Positions 11,338 through 22,444 of a stretch of DNA of 64,000 nucleotides are shown here, piece by piece; within the stretch, counting starts at the first letter, position 1; every line of letters begins with the position of its first letter. The translations under genes and the position numbers were made by a program. The stretch lies in the NCBI RefSeq assembly GCF_905171775.1, contig NC_053490.1:85208286-85272285 (forward strand). The letters run 5' to 3'. The notes below the pieces were generated by a model that was not told the origin of the DNA, did no database searches, and saw only the letters and a list, made by a program, of their open reading frames with translations. The stretch comes from Rana temporaria. Lineage: Eukaryota > Chordata > Amphibia > Anura > Ranidae.

Positions 11338-11630
11338 CAGGGGCGGACTGACCATTGAGTCACTCGGGCACTGCCCGAGGGCCCCATGCCACTAGGGGGC
11401 CCCATCCGGGTTGCCAGGCTCAGTAAAACCAGGGACAGTATGTAAAAATCTGTGTTTTTTTTAGATCTGTCCCCGATATGTCCGAAAATGACATGCTTTT
11501 AATGTGAATATCCCAAGATTTTAGCTGCCCGCCTCTGCACTACCTCCTGGCGTGGTGGTCATCTGTAAGCCAGAGGGGCCCCATAATCTTCTATTGCCCA
11601 GGGGCCCCATGAGTTGTCAGTCCGCCCCTG
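11338..11630. mobile_element. hAT MITE with 8-bp TSD
   Basis: Ends CAGGGGCGGACTGAC and GTCAGTCCGCCCCTG are perfect inverted repeats. Flanks GTTCTTGT (11,330-11,337) and GTTCTAGT (11,631-11,638) form an 8-bp TSD with one mismatch. It is 293 bp with no coding. The counterpart in MacroB (29,870-30,162) has the same flanks including the mismatch, showing shared ancestry of the insertion. Confidence 0.85.
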
Positions 11631-11871
11631 GTTCTAGTTTAAGCACAAATTTCATAGAGTTTTATTGAGAGCCCTAAGAAAATATAACCATGCCAATAGG
11701 CCAGGATAGAGCGTTGCTAATATGTAGGAATGTGTGTGTTAGAGCACCCCACCCAATGTTAACTAAAAAATTATTAATTTGCAAATAAGTATTATCTGCT
11801 CATTTTTTTGGGGATGTCTGCACCCCTGATAGTGACAACATTTGTGAGGTGTCTTCACCCTTTCTAATTCA

Positions 11872-12515
11872 TTCACTTCCTGTCACATAGCCAAACAGGA
11901 AGTGAGGGTAAAACCTTACTAATATCTTTTCTTGGGGACACAGAGATCAATCTAAATAGTTTCCCATTATGTAAATTGCACTCTAGCATTTTGCTGTGTA
12001 CACCCCAAATTATTAGGGATCTTGGACTTTGGGGTCCATTTACTAAAGGCAACTCCACTTTGCACTACAAGTGCAAAGCAAGGAAGAAAGAAAACAAAAC
12101 AACTTTGCTTCTACAGGATTGGATGTTAAAACCATCAGTGCTTCCTCTCTGATTTTCAGCAACTATGCTTGTACTGCAGAGTGGCTTTGCCTTTACTAAA
12201 CCCCAAACTAAATAATCATTTGGGGCAGGGATCCTCAAACTACGGCCCTCCAGCTGTTTTAGAACTACACATCCCATGAGGCCTTGTAATGCACTGACAT
12301 TCACAGACATGACTAGGCATGATGGGAATTGTAGTTCCTGAACAACTGGAGGGCCGTAGTTTGAAGACCCATGATTTGGGGTGTACACAGCAGTGCTGGA
12401 GTGCAATTTGCTTAATGGGGACACTAGTTAGATTTACCTGTGTCCCCAAGAAATGACACTGGTAGGGTTTTAACCTCACTTCCTGTTCAGCTGTGTGACA
12501 GGAAGTGAAGCCAAT
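11872..12515. repeat. Inverted-repeat segment with CACTTCCTGT ends
   Basis: TTCACTTCCTGTCACATAGC with AACAGGAAGTGAGG lies on the left. CCTCACTTCCTGTTCAGC with GACAGGAAGTGAAG lies on the right. The interior words TGTACACCCCAAAT and its complement ATTTGGGGTGTACACAGC are also mirrored. This looks like a decayed MITE with long inverted repeats; the family is not recognised. It contains a younger hAT MITE. Confidence 0.5.
12226..12373. mobile_element. Short hAT MITE with perfect 8-bp TSD
   Basis: Inverted repeats around CAAACTACGGCCCTCCAG and CTGGAGGGCCGTAGTTTG. The exact direct repeat ATTTGGGG occurs at 12,218-12,225 and 12,374-12,381. It is 148 bp. The same element, with the same TSD, sits in MacroB at 29,137-29,284. 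Confidence 0.88.
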
Positions 12516-12654
12516 TTTAAGAAAAGGGACACAAAGCTCAACACAAAAATAAAAAAACACAAAGCAGGGGTTCTAACACTCACTTGGCTTCCCTCAAACA
12601 CCCACAATTTGAATAGGATTGCCTTGCGCTAGATTTAAGCACAGTGCTGTAAAT

Positions 12655-13380
12655 CAGCACGTCAAGCCTGTCCACCAATAGCAAACCCCCCCCACAGGCC
12701 ATGTTTGCAGGTTTTCCTTCATCTTGCACATGTGCTTTAAAATACAGTCTGGACAGCAATTCTTGATAAGAGAAATCCCCAAAACATGTCCTGTCGGGGG
12801 TACTTGAGGGCTGAGGACCACTGCAGAAAAAATAAAATGACCAGTTTTGTCTTTAAAGTCATGGAGAATAAACATGGCAAACATTTCATGATTACACACC
12901 AGGAAAGAAGCTTAGACACACATAATTTGTTAGGCCCAAACCGATTTCAGCTGCAGCTGTCAACATATGTAGCATGAAAAAGTAACAAAAGACAAACTTA
13001 ACAATTTTAAAGTAATTTTTATTGGTCAACAAAACAAGGAAAGCGAAAAAAGACAAACAAACAAACACAAACAAAAATACATTTCAAAATTCTAAATAAC
13101 CATAGCTTCACACATTTTTCATAAAATAAGGCCACATAGACAAATACATCAAAGTGAACATCATTTAAAAATAAACCAAAACCATTGGCAAAATAAAACA
13201 AAACCCATGCAACAAACCACATTTGTGTTTAGCAACAGCATTTCTGCCAGCCTGCCCCTTCTGAGGGCAGCTGAGGACTGATCGATCCAAGCTTTTTATA
13301 ACAGTGCTAGTAATGAAGCAATTGAAATCACATGAACAAATTGCAGTCTCTAGTTTGGGTGAGCTTGTAATTGGGCACAC
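12655..13380. other. Unique-looking interior of MacroA
   Basis: No repeat family recognised in this stretch beyond its mirrored presence in MacroB (about 28,130-28,850). It contains AT-rich tracts with CAAACAAACAAACACAAAC (about 13,056-13,074). Open frames of 60-136 aa have no motif. Confidence 0.5.
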
Positions 13381-13394
13381 CTGCCCTCCAGGTG

Positions 13395-15470
13395 CATACC
13401 AGGCTCTTAGGCTTGGTCTGGAACATAAGGGGTTAAACCCGCGCAAAAAAAAATAGCGTGGGGTACCCCCCAAGATCCAAACCAAGCCCTTATCCCAGGC
13501 ACGCAGTCTGGTCAGACAGGAATGGGGGTGGGGACGAGCGAGCGCCCCCCTCCCTCCTGAGCCATACCAGACCACATGCCCTCAACATGGGGGAGTGTGT
13601 GCTGTGGGGGAGGGGGGCACTGCCCCCCCACAGCACTCTTGTCCCCATGTCGATAGGGACAAGAGCCTCTTCCCGACAACCCTGGCCGTTGGTTGTCGGG
13701 GTATGCGGGCGGAGGGCTTATCAGAATCTGAGAGACCCCTTTAATAAAGGGGTTCCCAGATTCCGGCCCCCCACCCTATGTGAATGAGTATGGGGTACAT
13801 TGTACCCCTACCCATTCACCTGGGGAAAAAAATGGAAAAAAATAATACACCACACATGAATAAATTAATTTATTAGTCAGCCGGGGGTCTTCTGCCGGGG
13901 CCCCCCACCACCACCCCATTAGGCCCCGGGCTTCGCCATCTTCTGCCGGAACCCCCTTCACCAGTGAGGCTCCTGCCTTTGGGGGAGGGTCCCGGGCTAC
14001 TACGACGGTTTCTGCAGGGGGGGTGCACTGGCACCCCACCCCCGTCTTCAGCGACGTAATTCACCGGGACCCCCTTCACCAGGGAGGCTCCTGCCTTTGG
14101 GGGAGGGTCCCGGGCTTCCACGTCGGTTTCTGCGGGGGGGGTGCACTGGCACCCCTCCCCCGTCTTCAGCGACGTAATTCACCGGGACCCCCTTCACCAG
14201 TGAGGCTCCTGCCTTTGGGGGAGGGTCCCGGGCTTGTATGGTGTCTTCCGCCGGAGGGCGCCACTCTCCGGGCTTCTGCGATGCCTTCCGCTTCTGCCTG
14301 TCTCCTCCGCGGAGCACAGGGCTTGTCTCCGCTGTCTTCTCCCTTCTCTTCCATTCGATGTTGACACGACGAGGTCCGGCGCTGGAATGCCGTCTGAGCA
14401 GTGGGCATGGACTTATATAGGGCAATGCCACCATGTGACCTCAACCCATGTGACATCACATTCCCATCATGCCCAGGGAATGTGATGTCACATGGGTTGA
14501 GGTCACATGGTGGCATTACCCTATATAAGTCCATGCCCGTCGCTGACACTGCATGTCAGCGCGGAACCTCGTCGTGTCAACATCCAATGGAAGAGAAGCA
14601 AGAAGACAGCGGAGACAAGCCCTGTGCTCCCGGAGGAGACAGGCAGAAGAAGGAAGAGAGAAGAAAGAAGACGGAAGAAAGCCCTGGCTCCGCGGGGGAG
14701 CCAGGCAGAAGAGGGAGCAGAGAAAAGACCGGGGAGTTGGCGCACCCCCGGCAGAAGACCAGGAAGACCGGAACCCTGGCGGAAGGCACCGGAAAGACCG
14801 GGGGATAGGCGCCATCCCCCGGCAGAAGACCCCGAAGTCCGGATGCCCCTCCCTAATGAAAAAGAGCTTAAATGGGGTGGGGGCATCCGGCGGAAGGCTC
14901 CGGAGAGGACCGAGGGATGGCGCCCCCCCCCCCGGCAGAAATCACCGAAGCCCAGGGTCCCGGCAGAAGATCGGGAGAGAAGAAACCCCCCCTTCTAAGA
15001 GAGCTAAAGAAGAAAGGGGGGGCTCCGGAGCAGATTAATAAAATATTTTATTCTGTGTGGTGTTTTATTTTACTTTACATTTTCCCCCAGGTGAATGGGT
15101 AGAGGTACGATGTACCCCATACTCATTCACATAGGGTGGGGGGCCGGCATCTGGGGGCCCCCTTATTAAAGGAGCTCGCAGATTCCGATTAGCCCCGCCC
15201 GCATACCCCGACAACCAATGGCAAGGGTTGTCGGGAAGAGGCAGTGCCCCCCTCCCCCACAGCACACACTCCCCCATGTTGAGGGCATGCGGTCTGGTAC
15301 GGCTCAGGAGGGGGGGGGGCGCTCGCTCGTCCCCGCCCCCATTCCTGTCCGGGCCAGACTGCATGCTTGGGATGAGGGCTTGGTTTGGATCTGGGGGGGA
15401 CCCCCGCGCCGAATCGGCGCGGGTTTAACCCCTCACGTTCCGGACCAAGCCTAAGAGCCTAATGTAGCCC
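13395..15470. repeat. Palindrome P2 of MacroA, asymmetric arms
   Basis: The centre at about 14,465-14,475 is flanked by an essentially perfect inverted repeat containing TATATAGG, GTGACCTCAACCCATGTGAC and its mirror. Outer ends (CTCTTAGGCTTGGTC near 13,408; mirror near 15,450) and the CATGCCCTCAACATGGGGG and GGGGTACATTGTACC landmarks are also mirrored. Between about 13,860 and 14,270 the left arm differs from the right arm: it holds a 118-bp tandem repeat instead of the mirror of 14,680-15,060. Frames of 60-163 aa across the GA-rich arms are not genes. Confidence 0.78.
13951..14235. repeat. 118-bp tandem repeat
   Basis: ACCCCCTTCACCAG-type units start at 13,951, 14,069 and 14,187, so the period is 118 bp. 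Each continues with AGGCTCCTGCCTTTGGGGGA and GGTCCCGGGCT. It is present only in the left arm of MacroA P2 and absent from MacroB. Confidence 0.85.
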
Positions 15471-16039
15471 TGGAGGGGGACCCGCGCCGATTTCAAGTTT
15501 GAAATTTGGCGCGGAGTTCCCCTTCAGGGCTGAAAACAGCTCGGAGATTCCCGTGCGCCGCGTCACGCAGCGCAATCACGGGTACGCCGCTTGGTATTTA
15601 CCAAGATTTTCACGGCGTACTGACAAGGCGCACGGGAATCCCTGACTTTTCTCTCTGCGCATGCCCAGTATGCAAATGAACCTCCCGAGGTTCAGGCGCA
15701 CTGTGAAAGCGTACGGGGATCTGTTTTCAAAAAACACTTTCCCTTTCAATTCGGCCCGCCAAACACTTCAAAACACATGTCACTTCACTTCCCCTGCATC
15801 CCCCCACCTCCCCCCCTAATAAACTCCCGCCCAAACCCCCGCAATTTACAGTTTAATGTGCCGTGCGCCAGGTCTGTACTGGTGCACAATGCACCCTCTC
15901 CTGGGCGCACGGAGCACATTAGTAACTAGGGAAATACACTGCACTAGCAGCGTATTTCTTTAGTAAATCACCAAACGGCTGCTACTCCTGCTTTTACTCC
16001 ATGAGTCATGGAGTAAAGGCTTGGTAAATCAGCCCCAAT

Positions 16040-16876
16040 GGCTCAGTGGGAGGGATTCTTCCATCAACACTGACTATGGTTGGCTTAAAGAGGAGTTCCA
16101 CCTAAAAATGGAGCTTCCACTTTAAGTACTCGTGACCCCCTGACATGCCACATTTGGCATGTCATTTTTTTGAGGGAGGAGCGGGTACTTCGTTTTCACA
16201 GGTACCCAGCTCACTCTTCCTCTCCTGGCGCCGCAGGACTAGGCGGAAGTTTTATCTCTCCCCCTCTCTCCCTGCAGTCTTCTCCCCAATCTTCTGTCAC
16301 ATGTCCCAGAAGATTGCCCGGCCATTCACAATACGCAACGCCCACACTTGCAATGCCGACGCCACAGAGACAAGGGGGAGAACAATTTTTCTTTTTTAAT
16401 TTGTGTTTGTTTATGTTTGAACCGCCACAAAAAAAAAGAAAAAAACTGCCTTGTATTAAAAACATGACTGTATTGCCTTTTATAAATAGGAGAGGCCACA
16501 GAATAAAATCTGTAGTTAATGTGGTCCTAAAACCTTAAGGTTTTTCACCTTAATGCATTCTGTGCATTAAGGTGAAAAACCATTTGTGCTGCAGATCCAC
16601 CAGACCCACCCTTTTTCTTATCTGAGCTGGGTGGATCCAGCAATGTGCATGAGGGGCTCCAGCTGCTGTCTCTCTCCTCATTGGACAGATTGATAGCAAC
16701 GGAGGCCATTGGCTACCTCTACTGTCCCGCTGTCTATGTCAATAGATACAACACTGGGGCTCGGGAGCAAGCACACACGGGGGCCCATGGAAAATGGACT
16801 TCTCTGTGAAAAAGCATTGCACAGAGCAGGTAAGTATAACATGTTTGTTATTTCATTACAAAAAACAAAAGCTTTA
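16040..16876. other. Repeat relics and a short perfect hairpin
   Basis: TTAAAGAGGAGTTCCACC (16,085-16,102) resembles the start of the small repeat seen again near 39,170. A hairpin at 16,537-16,582 pairs GGTTTTTCACCTTAATGCA with its exact complement across a loop of a few bases. It looks like a known type of short frog palindrome rather than a microRNA gene. Nothing coding seen. Confidence 0.5.
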
Positions 16877-17267
16877 AGCCCTGTATACACCGATGGACTG
16901 TTTTCATCAGTCAAACCGATCGTGTGTGGACCCCATTGGTTTGTTTTCCATCGGTGAAAAAAAATAGAACATGTTTTAAATTTTTCCTATGGATAAAAAA
17001 ACGATAGAAAAAACGTTCGTCTGTGTGGAAGTCCATCCGTCAAAAATACACGCATGCTCAGAATCAAGTCGACGCATGCTCGGAAGCATTGAACTTAATT
17101 TTTCTCAGCACGTCGTAGTGTTTTTTTACGTCACCGCGTTTGGACACGGTCGGATTTTTGACCGATGGTGTGTAGGCAAGACTGATAAAAGTCAGCTTCA
17201 TCGGATATCGATAAAAAAATCCATCGGATTTGATTCCATCAGATTTCCGATCGTGTGTACAGGGCTT
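16877..17267. mobile_element. MITE with AGCCCTGTAYACAC ends
   Basis: Begins AGCCCTGTATACACCGATGG and ends GATCGTGTGTACAGGGCT; flanked by TTA/TA. It shares interior sequence (TTGTTTTCCATCGGTG; CGACGCATGCTCGGAAGCAT) with the copy at 46,733-47,105. Confidence 0.65.
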
Positions 17268-17493
17268 TAGAACCACTTTAACCCTAATTAGTTTTTTTTT
17301 TTAACCCCAAAACCTGTTAAAATCTTAGTTAACCCAAATGATTTAAATCATTTTTGTTCCTTTCACTTTTTTTTTGTAAATTTGTGTTTGCATTTCTAAT
17401 GTTGTTTAAGGGCTCAGGGGAGAACTTTGGTATCCTCTAGTTGGGTGTGGGTCAGTCTTCTAAACTTGAACACAGACAGCAATAAAAACCCCC

Positions 17494-17875
17494 TGGGCCT
17501 GATTCCCAAAAAAGCTGCCTAACTTAACTTTCAGCAGTTAAGTTACACTGACTTAAAATTTCTACCTAAGTGCCTGATCCACAAAGCACTTACCTAGAAA
17601 TTTCAGGCCGTGTAACTTAAGTGCCTCCGTCGCAAGGCGGTCCTCCTCTCCGGGGGGCGTTTAAAATGTAAATGAGGCGCGCTCCCGCGCCGGCCGTACT
17701 GCGCATGCGTGTGACATCATTATCCCGACGTGCAGCGCGCGAACGTAATTGACGCCGGGCTTTGTGGATTGCGACGGGACACTAAAGTTGCGACGGGTGA
17801 AAAAAAATATACGCGCCGGGAAAACAAATAATTATAAAAAAAATGACAGCGTCGCTCAGCATGCATTCCTGAGAG
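17494..17875. mobile_element. Partial Harbinger-type MITE
   Basis: Starts GGGCCTGATTCCC and follows the order of the MITE at 22,511-23,224: TTAAGTTACACT, AAAGCACTTACCTAGAAATT, GGCGCGCTCCCGCGCCGG, GTACTGCGCATGC, GACAGCGTCGCT. The second half is missing; the sequence passes directly into the module at 17,880. Confidence 0.6.
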
Positions 17876-17879
17876 GGAG

Positions 17880-18850
17880 AACTCCATGCCAATTTTCAAA
17901 GAAAAAACCGGCATGGGTTCCCCCCCCCAGGAGCATACCAGGCCCTTAGGTCTGGTATGGGTTGTAAGGAGACCCCCCCCCACGCCGAAAAATCGACGTA
18001 GGGGGTCCCCCTACAATCCATACCAGACCCGTATCCAAAGCACGCTACCCGGCCGGTCAGGAATGGGAGTGGGGACGAGCGAGCGCCCCCCCCCCTCCTG
18101 AGCCGTGCCAGGCCGCATGCCCTCAACATGGGGGGGTTGGGTGCTCTGGGGCAGGGGGGCGCACTGCGGGCCCCCCCCACCCCAGAGCACCCTGTCCCCA
18201 TGTTGATGAGGACAGGACCTCTTCCCGACAACCCTTGCCGTTGGTTGTTGGGGTCTGCGGGCGGGGGCTTATCGGAATCTGGGAGTCCCCTCAAATAAGG
18301 GGGCCCCCAGATACCGGCCCCCCACCCTAAGTGAATGGATATGGGGTACATCGTACCCCTACCCATTCACCTGGAGGCAAAAAGTTAAAGTTATTAAACA
18401 CACAACACAAGGGTTTTTTAAATAATTTATTATTCTGCTCCGGAGGCCCCCCCTGTCTTCTTTATTAGCTCTAATACCAGGGGGGGGCTTCTTCTTCCAC
18501 TCTCCGGGGGTCTTCTCCACTCTCCGGGGGGGGGGTTTCTTCTTCCGCTCTCCGGGGGGGCTTCTCCGCTCTCCGGGGGTCTTCTTCCATCTTCGCCGCT
18601 CTCCGCTGTTGACTCGGCGAACCCCGGTTCTTCTACAGCTGTCCAGTGCCTTCTTCTTCAGCGCTGGCTGCCTGCTATCTTCGTGTGTTAGCTCAATTAC
18701 TAGCAGGCAGCCAACGCGGTCTTCTGTGACGTCAGGTTCTTCTCTTCTGTTCTTCTCCCCTCTTCCGATGTTGACTCGTCGCCTCTTGTCACTGTAATGA
18801 TGGAAGCGCGCCTTGCATCCCATTTATATAGGCATCACCGTCCCATCATG
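17880..18850. repeat. Single-copy form of the palindrome module
   Basis: Contains the same landmarks, in the same order, as one arm of P1 and P2: CATACCAGGCCCTTAGGTCT, GGGGACGAGCGAGCGCCCCC, CATGCCCTCAACATGGGGG, GGGGTACATCGTACCCCTAC, a TCTTCTTCC-rich tract, GATGTTGACTCG, and TTTATATAGGCA near the end. There is no inverted partner. This unpaired copy suggests that the palindromes were built from, or reduced to, a single-arm unit. Confidence 0.68.
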
Positions 18851-18869
18851 CTCCGGTAGGTACCCACGT

Positions 18870-19063
18870 GGTGGGTGCACATGGGTAGGCTTCATCGTCT
18901 TACTGTTTCCCTTAGTAAGAATGGCGGCGCCAGGACCTGCCACGATCGGCGGATCGGCCTCGGGCGACCGTCATCGTGGGCACATTGGACAGGTAAGTGT
19001 GCTTACAGTATTTGTAGCTGCTGACTTTAAAAAAAAAATGTAATGCTGGACCGCCGCTTTAAG
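18870..19063. repeat. Small repeat with CCGCCGCTTTAAG end
   Basis: GGACAGGTAAGTGTGCTTAC, GTAGCTGCTGACTTT and GCTGGACCGCCGCTTTAAG are, in reverse complement, similar to the left part of the repeat at 47,622-48,024. Probably a non-autonomous DNA element relic. Confidence 0.4.
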
Positions 19064-19644
19064 ATGGGTGATAGCATGAAACCCTGGCTCACAGGGTTCA
19101 AGAGGGAACTGAATTATTTGTGGGTAACATAGTAAACCTCTTGAATGAAAAAGCCAGCTTTTGAAAGGAAGAAACAATGTACATAATTATGGACTAATAT
19201 TGTGATAACTTTATGTGTTATTTGTTTAAATATGAACATTTAGGAAAAATAAACTTGGCTGTCACTTTTCCAGCAAAAGTTTTTTGTGATGTGGTTTGTG
19301 CTGAATTCTTCTGTGTTGGGTTTTTCATTAACATTTCACATTTGATCAGACTCACAGTTATATATTATGACCACACAAGGATTTGGTCTTGACCCCATCA
19401 CTGTGGCCGGTGTCTGTTGTGTTACTCTGTCCCATTCATCCTGTGTGTGTTTCCCATTATGTCATCTGCATTCATGTAGTAGTCTTCCTCTGTGTGGGAT
19501 CGCTCTTTGATCTTCCCACTGTGATGGAAGTACAGAGAAGAAGACAAGTGTGATAGCGTGTTCTTAGCTTGTATCTTTTTTTTTTTTGGAATCTTGATTC
19601 AGTTTTGTGGGCACACTCTTGCTTTGGATCACAGGGACATTTGT
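19064..19644. other. Unassigned sequence
   Basis: I see no repeat end, motif or open frame that I can interpret here. Confidence 0.4.
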
Positions 19645-20886
19645 AGCTAGATTCACGTAGGGTGTCCTAACTTTGCGGCGGCGTAGCTTAGCGTGTTTAG
19701 GCTACGCCGCCGTAAGTTAGCGAGGCAAGTACATGATTCACAATGTACTTGCCTGCTAAGTTGTGGCGGCGTAGCCTAAAGCGGGCGGGCGTAAGGGTGC
19801 CTAATTCAAATTTGGCTGAGGGGGCGTGTTTTATGATAATCAGGCTTGACCCGACGTGATTGATGTTTTTTTTAACTGCGCATGCGCCGTGCACCTACAT
19901 TTCCCAGTGTGCATTGCGGCTAAGTCCGCCGCACGGGCCTATTGATTTTGACGTGGACGTAAACAACGTAAATCCCTATTCATGGACGACTTACGCAAAC
20001 GACGTAAAATTTTTGAATTTCGAAGCGGGAACGGTGGCCATACTTTAACATTACTATTCCATCTATAAGATGGAATAACTTTAGGCCTGATAAAGCGTTA
20101 AGTAAACGGCGTATCTGTACTGCGTCGGCCGGGCGTACATTCGTGAATAGGCGTATCTAGTGATTTACATATTCTACGCCGACCGCAATGGAAGCACCAC
20201 CTTGGCGGCCAGCCAAAATATTGCAACCTAAGATAGGTCGTATCTTAGATAGGTTTAAAGCGGGGGTTCACCCTATTGATAAAAAAAAAATGTTTTCCCT
20301 CTAGCATAAAATTCGGCATAGTTGCGCAAGCTACAGTATGCCTGTCTTTATTTTTTTATCCCCGTACTCACTGTGCACTCGTAGATAAAAGATTACGACT
20401 CCCAGCGGGGAATGGGCGTTTCTATGGAGAGAGAAGGTGATTGACGGCCGGCTCTGGCACGTCACGCTTCTCCGGAAATAGCCGAAATAGGACTTGGCGC
20501 TTCACCGCGCCTGCGCATAGTCTGTGCGCAGGCGCCGTATAGCGCCGTGAAGAGCTGAGACCTGTTCCGGCTGTCTTCGGGGAGCGTGACGTGCCAGAGC
20601 CGGCCGTCAATCACCTTCCCTCTCCATAGGAACGCCCATTCCCCGCTGGGAGTCGTAATCTTTTATCTACGAGTGCACAGTGAGTACGGGGATAAAAAAG
20701 AGAAGACAGGCATACTGTAGCTCGCGCTACTATGCCGAATTTTATGCTAAAAAGTTGTTATGGAGGGTGAACCACCGCTTTAAGTGTATCTCTGTTTGAG
20801 AATACACTTAAACCTAGGTCGGCGCAGATTCTGAGTTAGGTCGGCGTATCTACTGATACGCCGACCTAACTCTTACTGAATCTAGC
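19645..20886. mobile_element. Harbinger-type MITE carrying a second element
   Basis: Ends AGCTAGATTCACGTAG and TTACTGAATCTAGCT. The interior has ACGGTGGCCATACTTTAACA and AATCCCTATTCATGGACGAC, words shared with the terminal region of the Harbinger at 55.7-58.1 kb. A palindromic element (20,255-20,783) is nested in its right half. Confidence 0.65.
20255..20783. mobile_element. Palindromic MITE, TTAAAGCGGGGG ends
   Basis: Left TAAAGCGGGGGTTCACCC and right GGGTGAACCACCGCTTTA. Almost the whole length folds back: GTACTCACTGTGCACTCGTA, GGCCGGCTCTGGCACGTCAC and their complements. The centre has a GCGCCTGCGCA/TGCGCAGGCGC pair. A second copy lies at 46,224-46,731. No transposase. Confidence 0.75.
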
Positions 20887-20898
20887 TAATACTGTATT

Positions 20899-21660
20899 AA
20901 AGTGGACCTTCAAATAAAATGCAAGGTCCACTTAAATTGCCCCCCCCCCCCCCTTTTCAAGTTACCTGCTAGTCGTAGAAGTAAAATGTACCTGTAAAAT
21001 AAAACATTAGACTACTTGTTAAAAGAATTAACATTAGAATTATACTTAATTTTTTCCAGTCTTCTGCATCACTGGGCTTGACACCACCACCTTCTTTCGA
21101 GAAGATTCCTGGGGAACCCTAAGCAGATAAAATCTAAAGAAACGACACTGTCATCCATTGCAAGAGCATTTTCTCATGAGATTTTGGCTGCTCTGTATTC
21201 TTCAAGATATCTGCAGAAGGAGAGTGACATCGTACTCGACTAAGTGCCAGGTGCAGAAAGGGGTAATTTCTTTACAGATAGATGCTACACCTATAAATCT
21301 TAGGTGGTTTGTTAAGGAGATGTAGACCCAGGCAGCGAAAGTAGACCTTGCATTTTACTATAAGGTCCACTTTAAGCCCTGGTTCACACTGGGTACGATT
21401 TGGAACGATTTGAGATGCGATTTGACATGTCAAATCGCATCTCAAATCGGCGGCAATTGTCGGCAATGGCACTGTCCTAATCAGTGCGATGCCGCATCTG
21501 CGATTTCAAAAAGTAGTTCCTGTACTACTTTTTGCGATTTCGGGCCGCGATTTACATTAAATTGCGGCCGAAATCGCGGCAAAATCGCGGCCGCTAAATC
21601 GCGGTAAAATCGCGCATTTTACCACGATTTTGAATTCGCAGCAGTGTGAACCTAGGCTCA
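20899..21660. repeat. Two adjoining small inverted-repeat elements
   Basis: 20,899-21,374 has AAAGTGGACCTT and AAGGTCCACTTT ends, with a poly-C run at 20,940-20,953. 21,375-21,660 has CTGGTTCACACTGGGTACG and GCAGTGTGAACCTAGGCT ends and an interior of CGATTT/AAATCG words. Both look like non-autonomous DNA elements. I cannot name the families. Confidence 0.5.
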
Positions 21661-22226
21661 AGGATATCTATGGTCAAAAACATACACTACAATTTTCCAA
21701 CATCAGTCCCTAAGGGGGTCATTCAGGCGAAACTCGTACGTATAGAGAGGGTTTCCAGTGCTGTCATCATGCTTGGATGCTTTTGAGCTATAGGAGTCCC
21801 TGTGTGAGTTTGTGAGTTTGTAGCGTTTTATGGGATTTATGACATGCTGATGCTTTTTCTGCCAATGTGTGTGTAGGCTTTTATTTTTTCATTAAAAAAA
21901 TGTAAGCGGTACTTTACTATTGTTAACATCTTTTTCTATGCATATGGGATTTCCACCTTGTGATCCAGATTCATATATGAGGAAAACAGTACCTAGACCC
22001 TCCATTAATATTGAAGGTTGATTGTGATGGTGAGCTGTTCTCCTGTGGGACTAGTCACTGGATGTTCTTGATTTCCACTTTATCAAAACAATGGGGGCAG
22101 GAAGATCTTCATTTGCTATTTGGGTATTTAGTCATGGACTTATAGATGTTTATGGACTATATTTAAAAAAAAAGTTTTTTTATATTTTTTTGGTATAATA
22201 TTCAAATGTTTATATCTGTAAGCGTT
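21661..22226. other. Unassigned sequence
   Basis: AT-rich, no recognisable element end or coding motif. Confidence 0.4.
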
Positions 22227-22444
22227 TACAGTGCCTTGCAAAAGTATTAGACCCCCATGGCATTTTTTGTGTTTTGTTGCCTCACAACCTGGAATTAACA
22301 TGGATTATTTGAAGATTTGCATCATTTAATTTACAGGACATGCCCACATCTTTGAAGATGTTTTTTTTTTTTTTGTGAAGCAAACAACAAATAGGACAAA
22401 ATAACAGAAAAAGGCAATGTGCATAACTATTCACCCCCCTAAAG

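Larger units (their letters stand above)
6392..16036 (+). mobile_element. MacroA: 9.6-kb non-coding DNA transposon
   Basis: The left end is GGGCCTGATTTACTATGC and the right end GGTAAATCAGCCCC. The direct repeat AAT flanks it (6,389-6,391 and 16,037-16,039). The whole interior is collinear, in inverted orientation, with MacroB (24,248-35,038). In order it holds a subterminal hairpin, palindrome P1, an R1-like piece, a tRNA-derived SINE, an R1 repeat with minisatellite, two hAT MITEs, an inverted-repeat segment, palindrome P2 and a second subterminal region. No open frame encodes a recognisable transposase or other enzyme. Ends and 3-bp TSDs resemble the PIF/Harbinger-type MITEs nearby, so a PIF/Harbinger-class transposase is the likeliest driver (inference). 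MacroA lacks 1,179 bp present in MacroB (junction at 13,383/13,384). Confidence 0.82.

Noticed and set aside
16537..16582. Perfect hairpin considered as a microRNA precursor
   Set aside because: Very short, AT-rich, perfectly paired, and of a type I recall as a dispersed frog repeat; no flanking stem as in pri-miRNAs.
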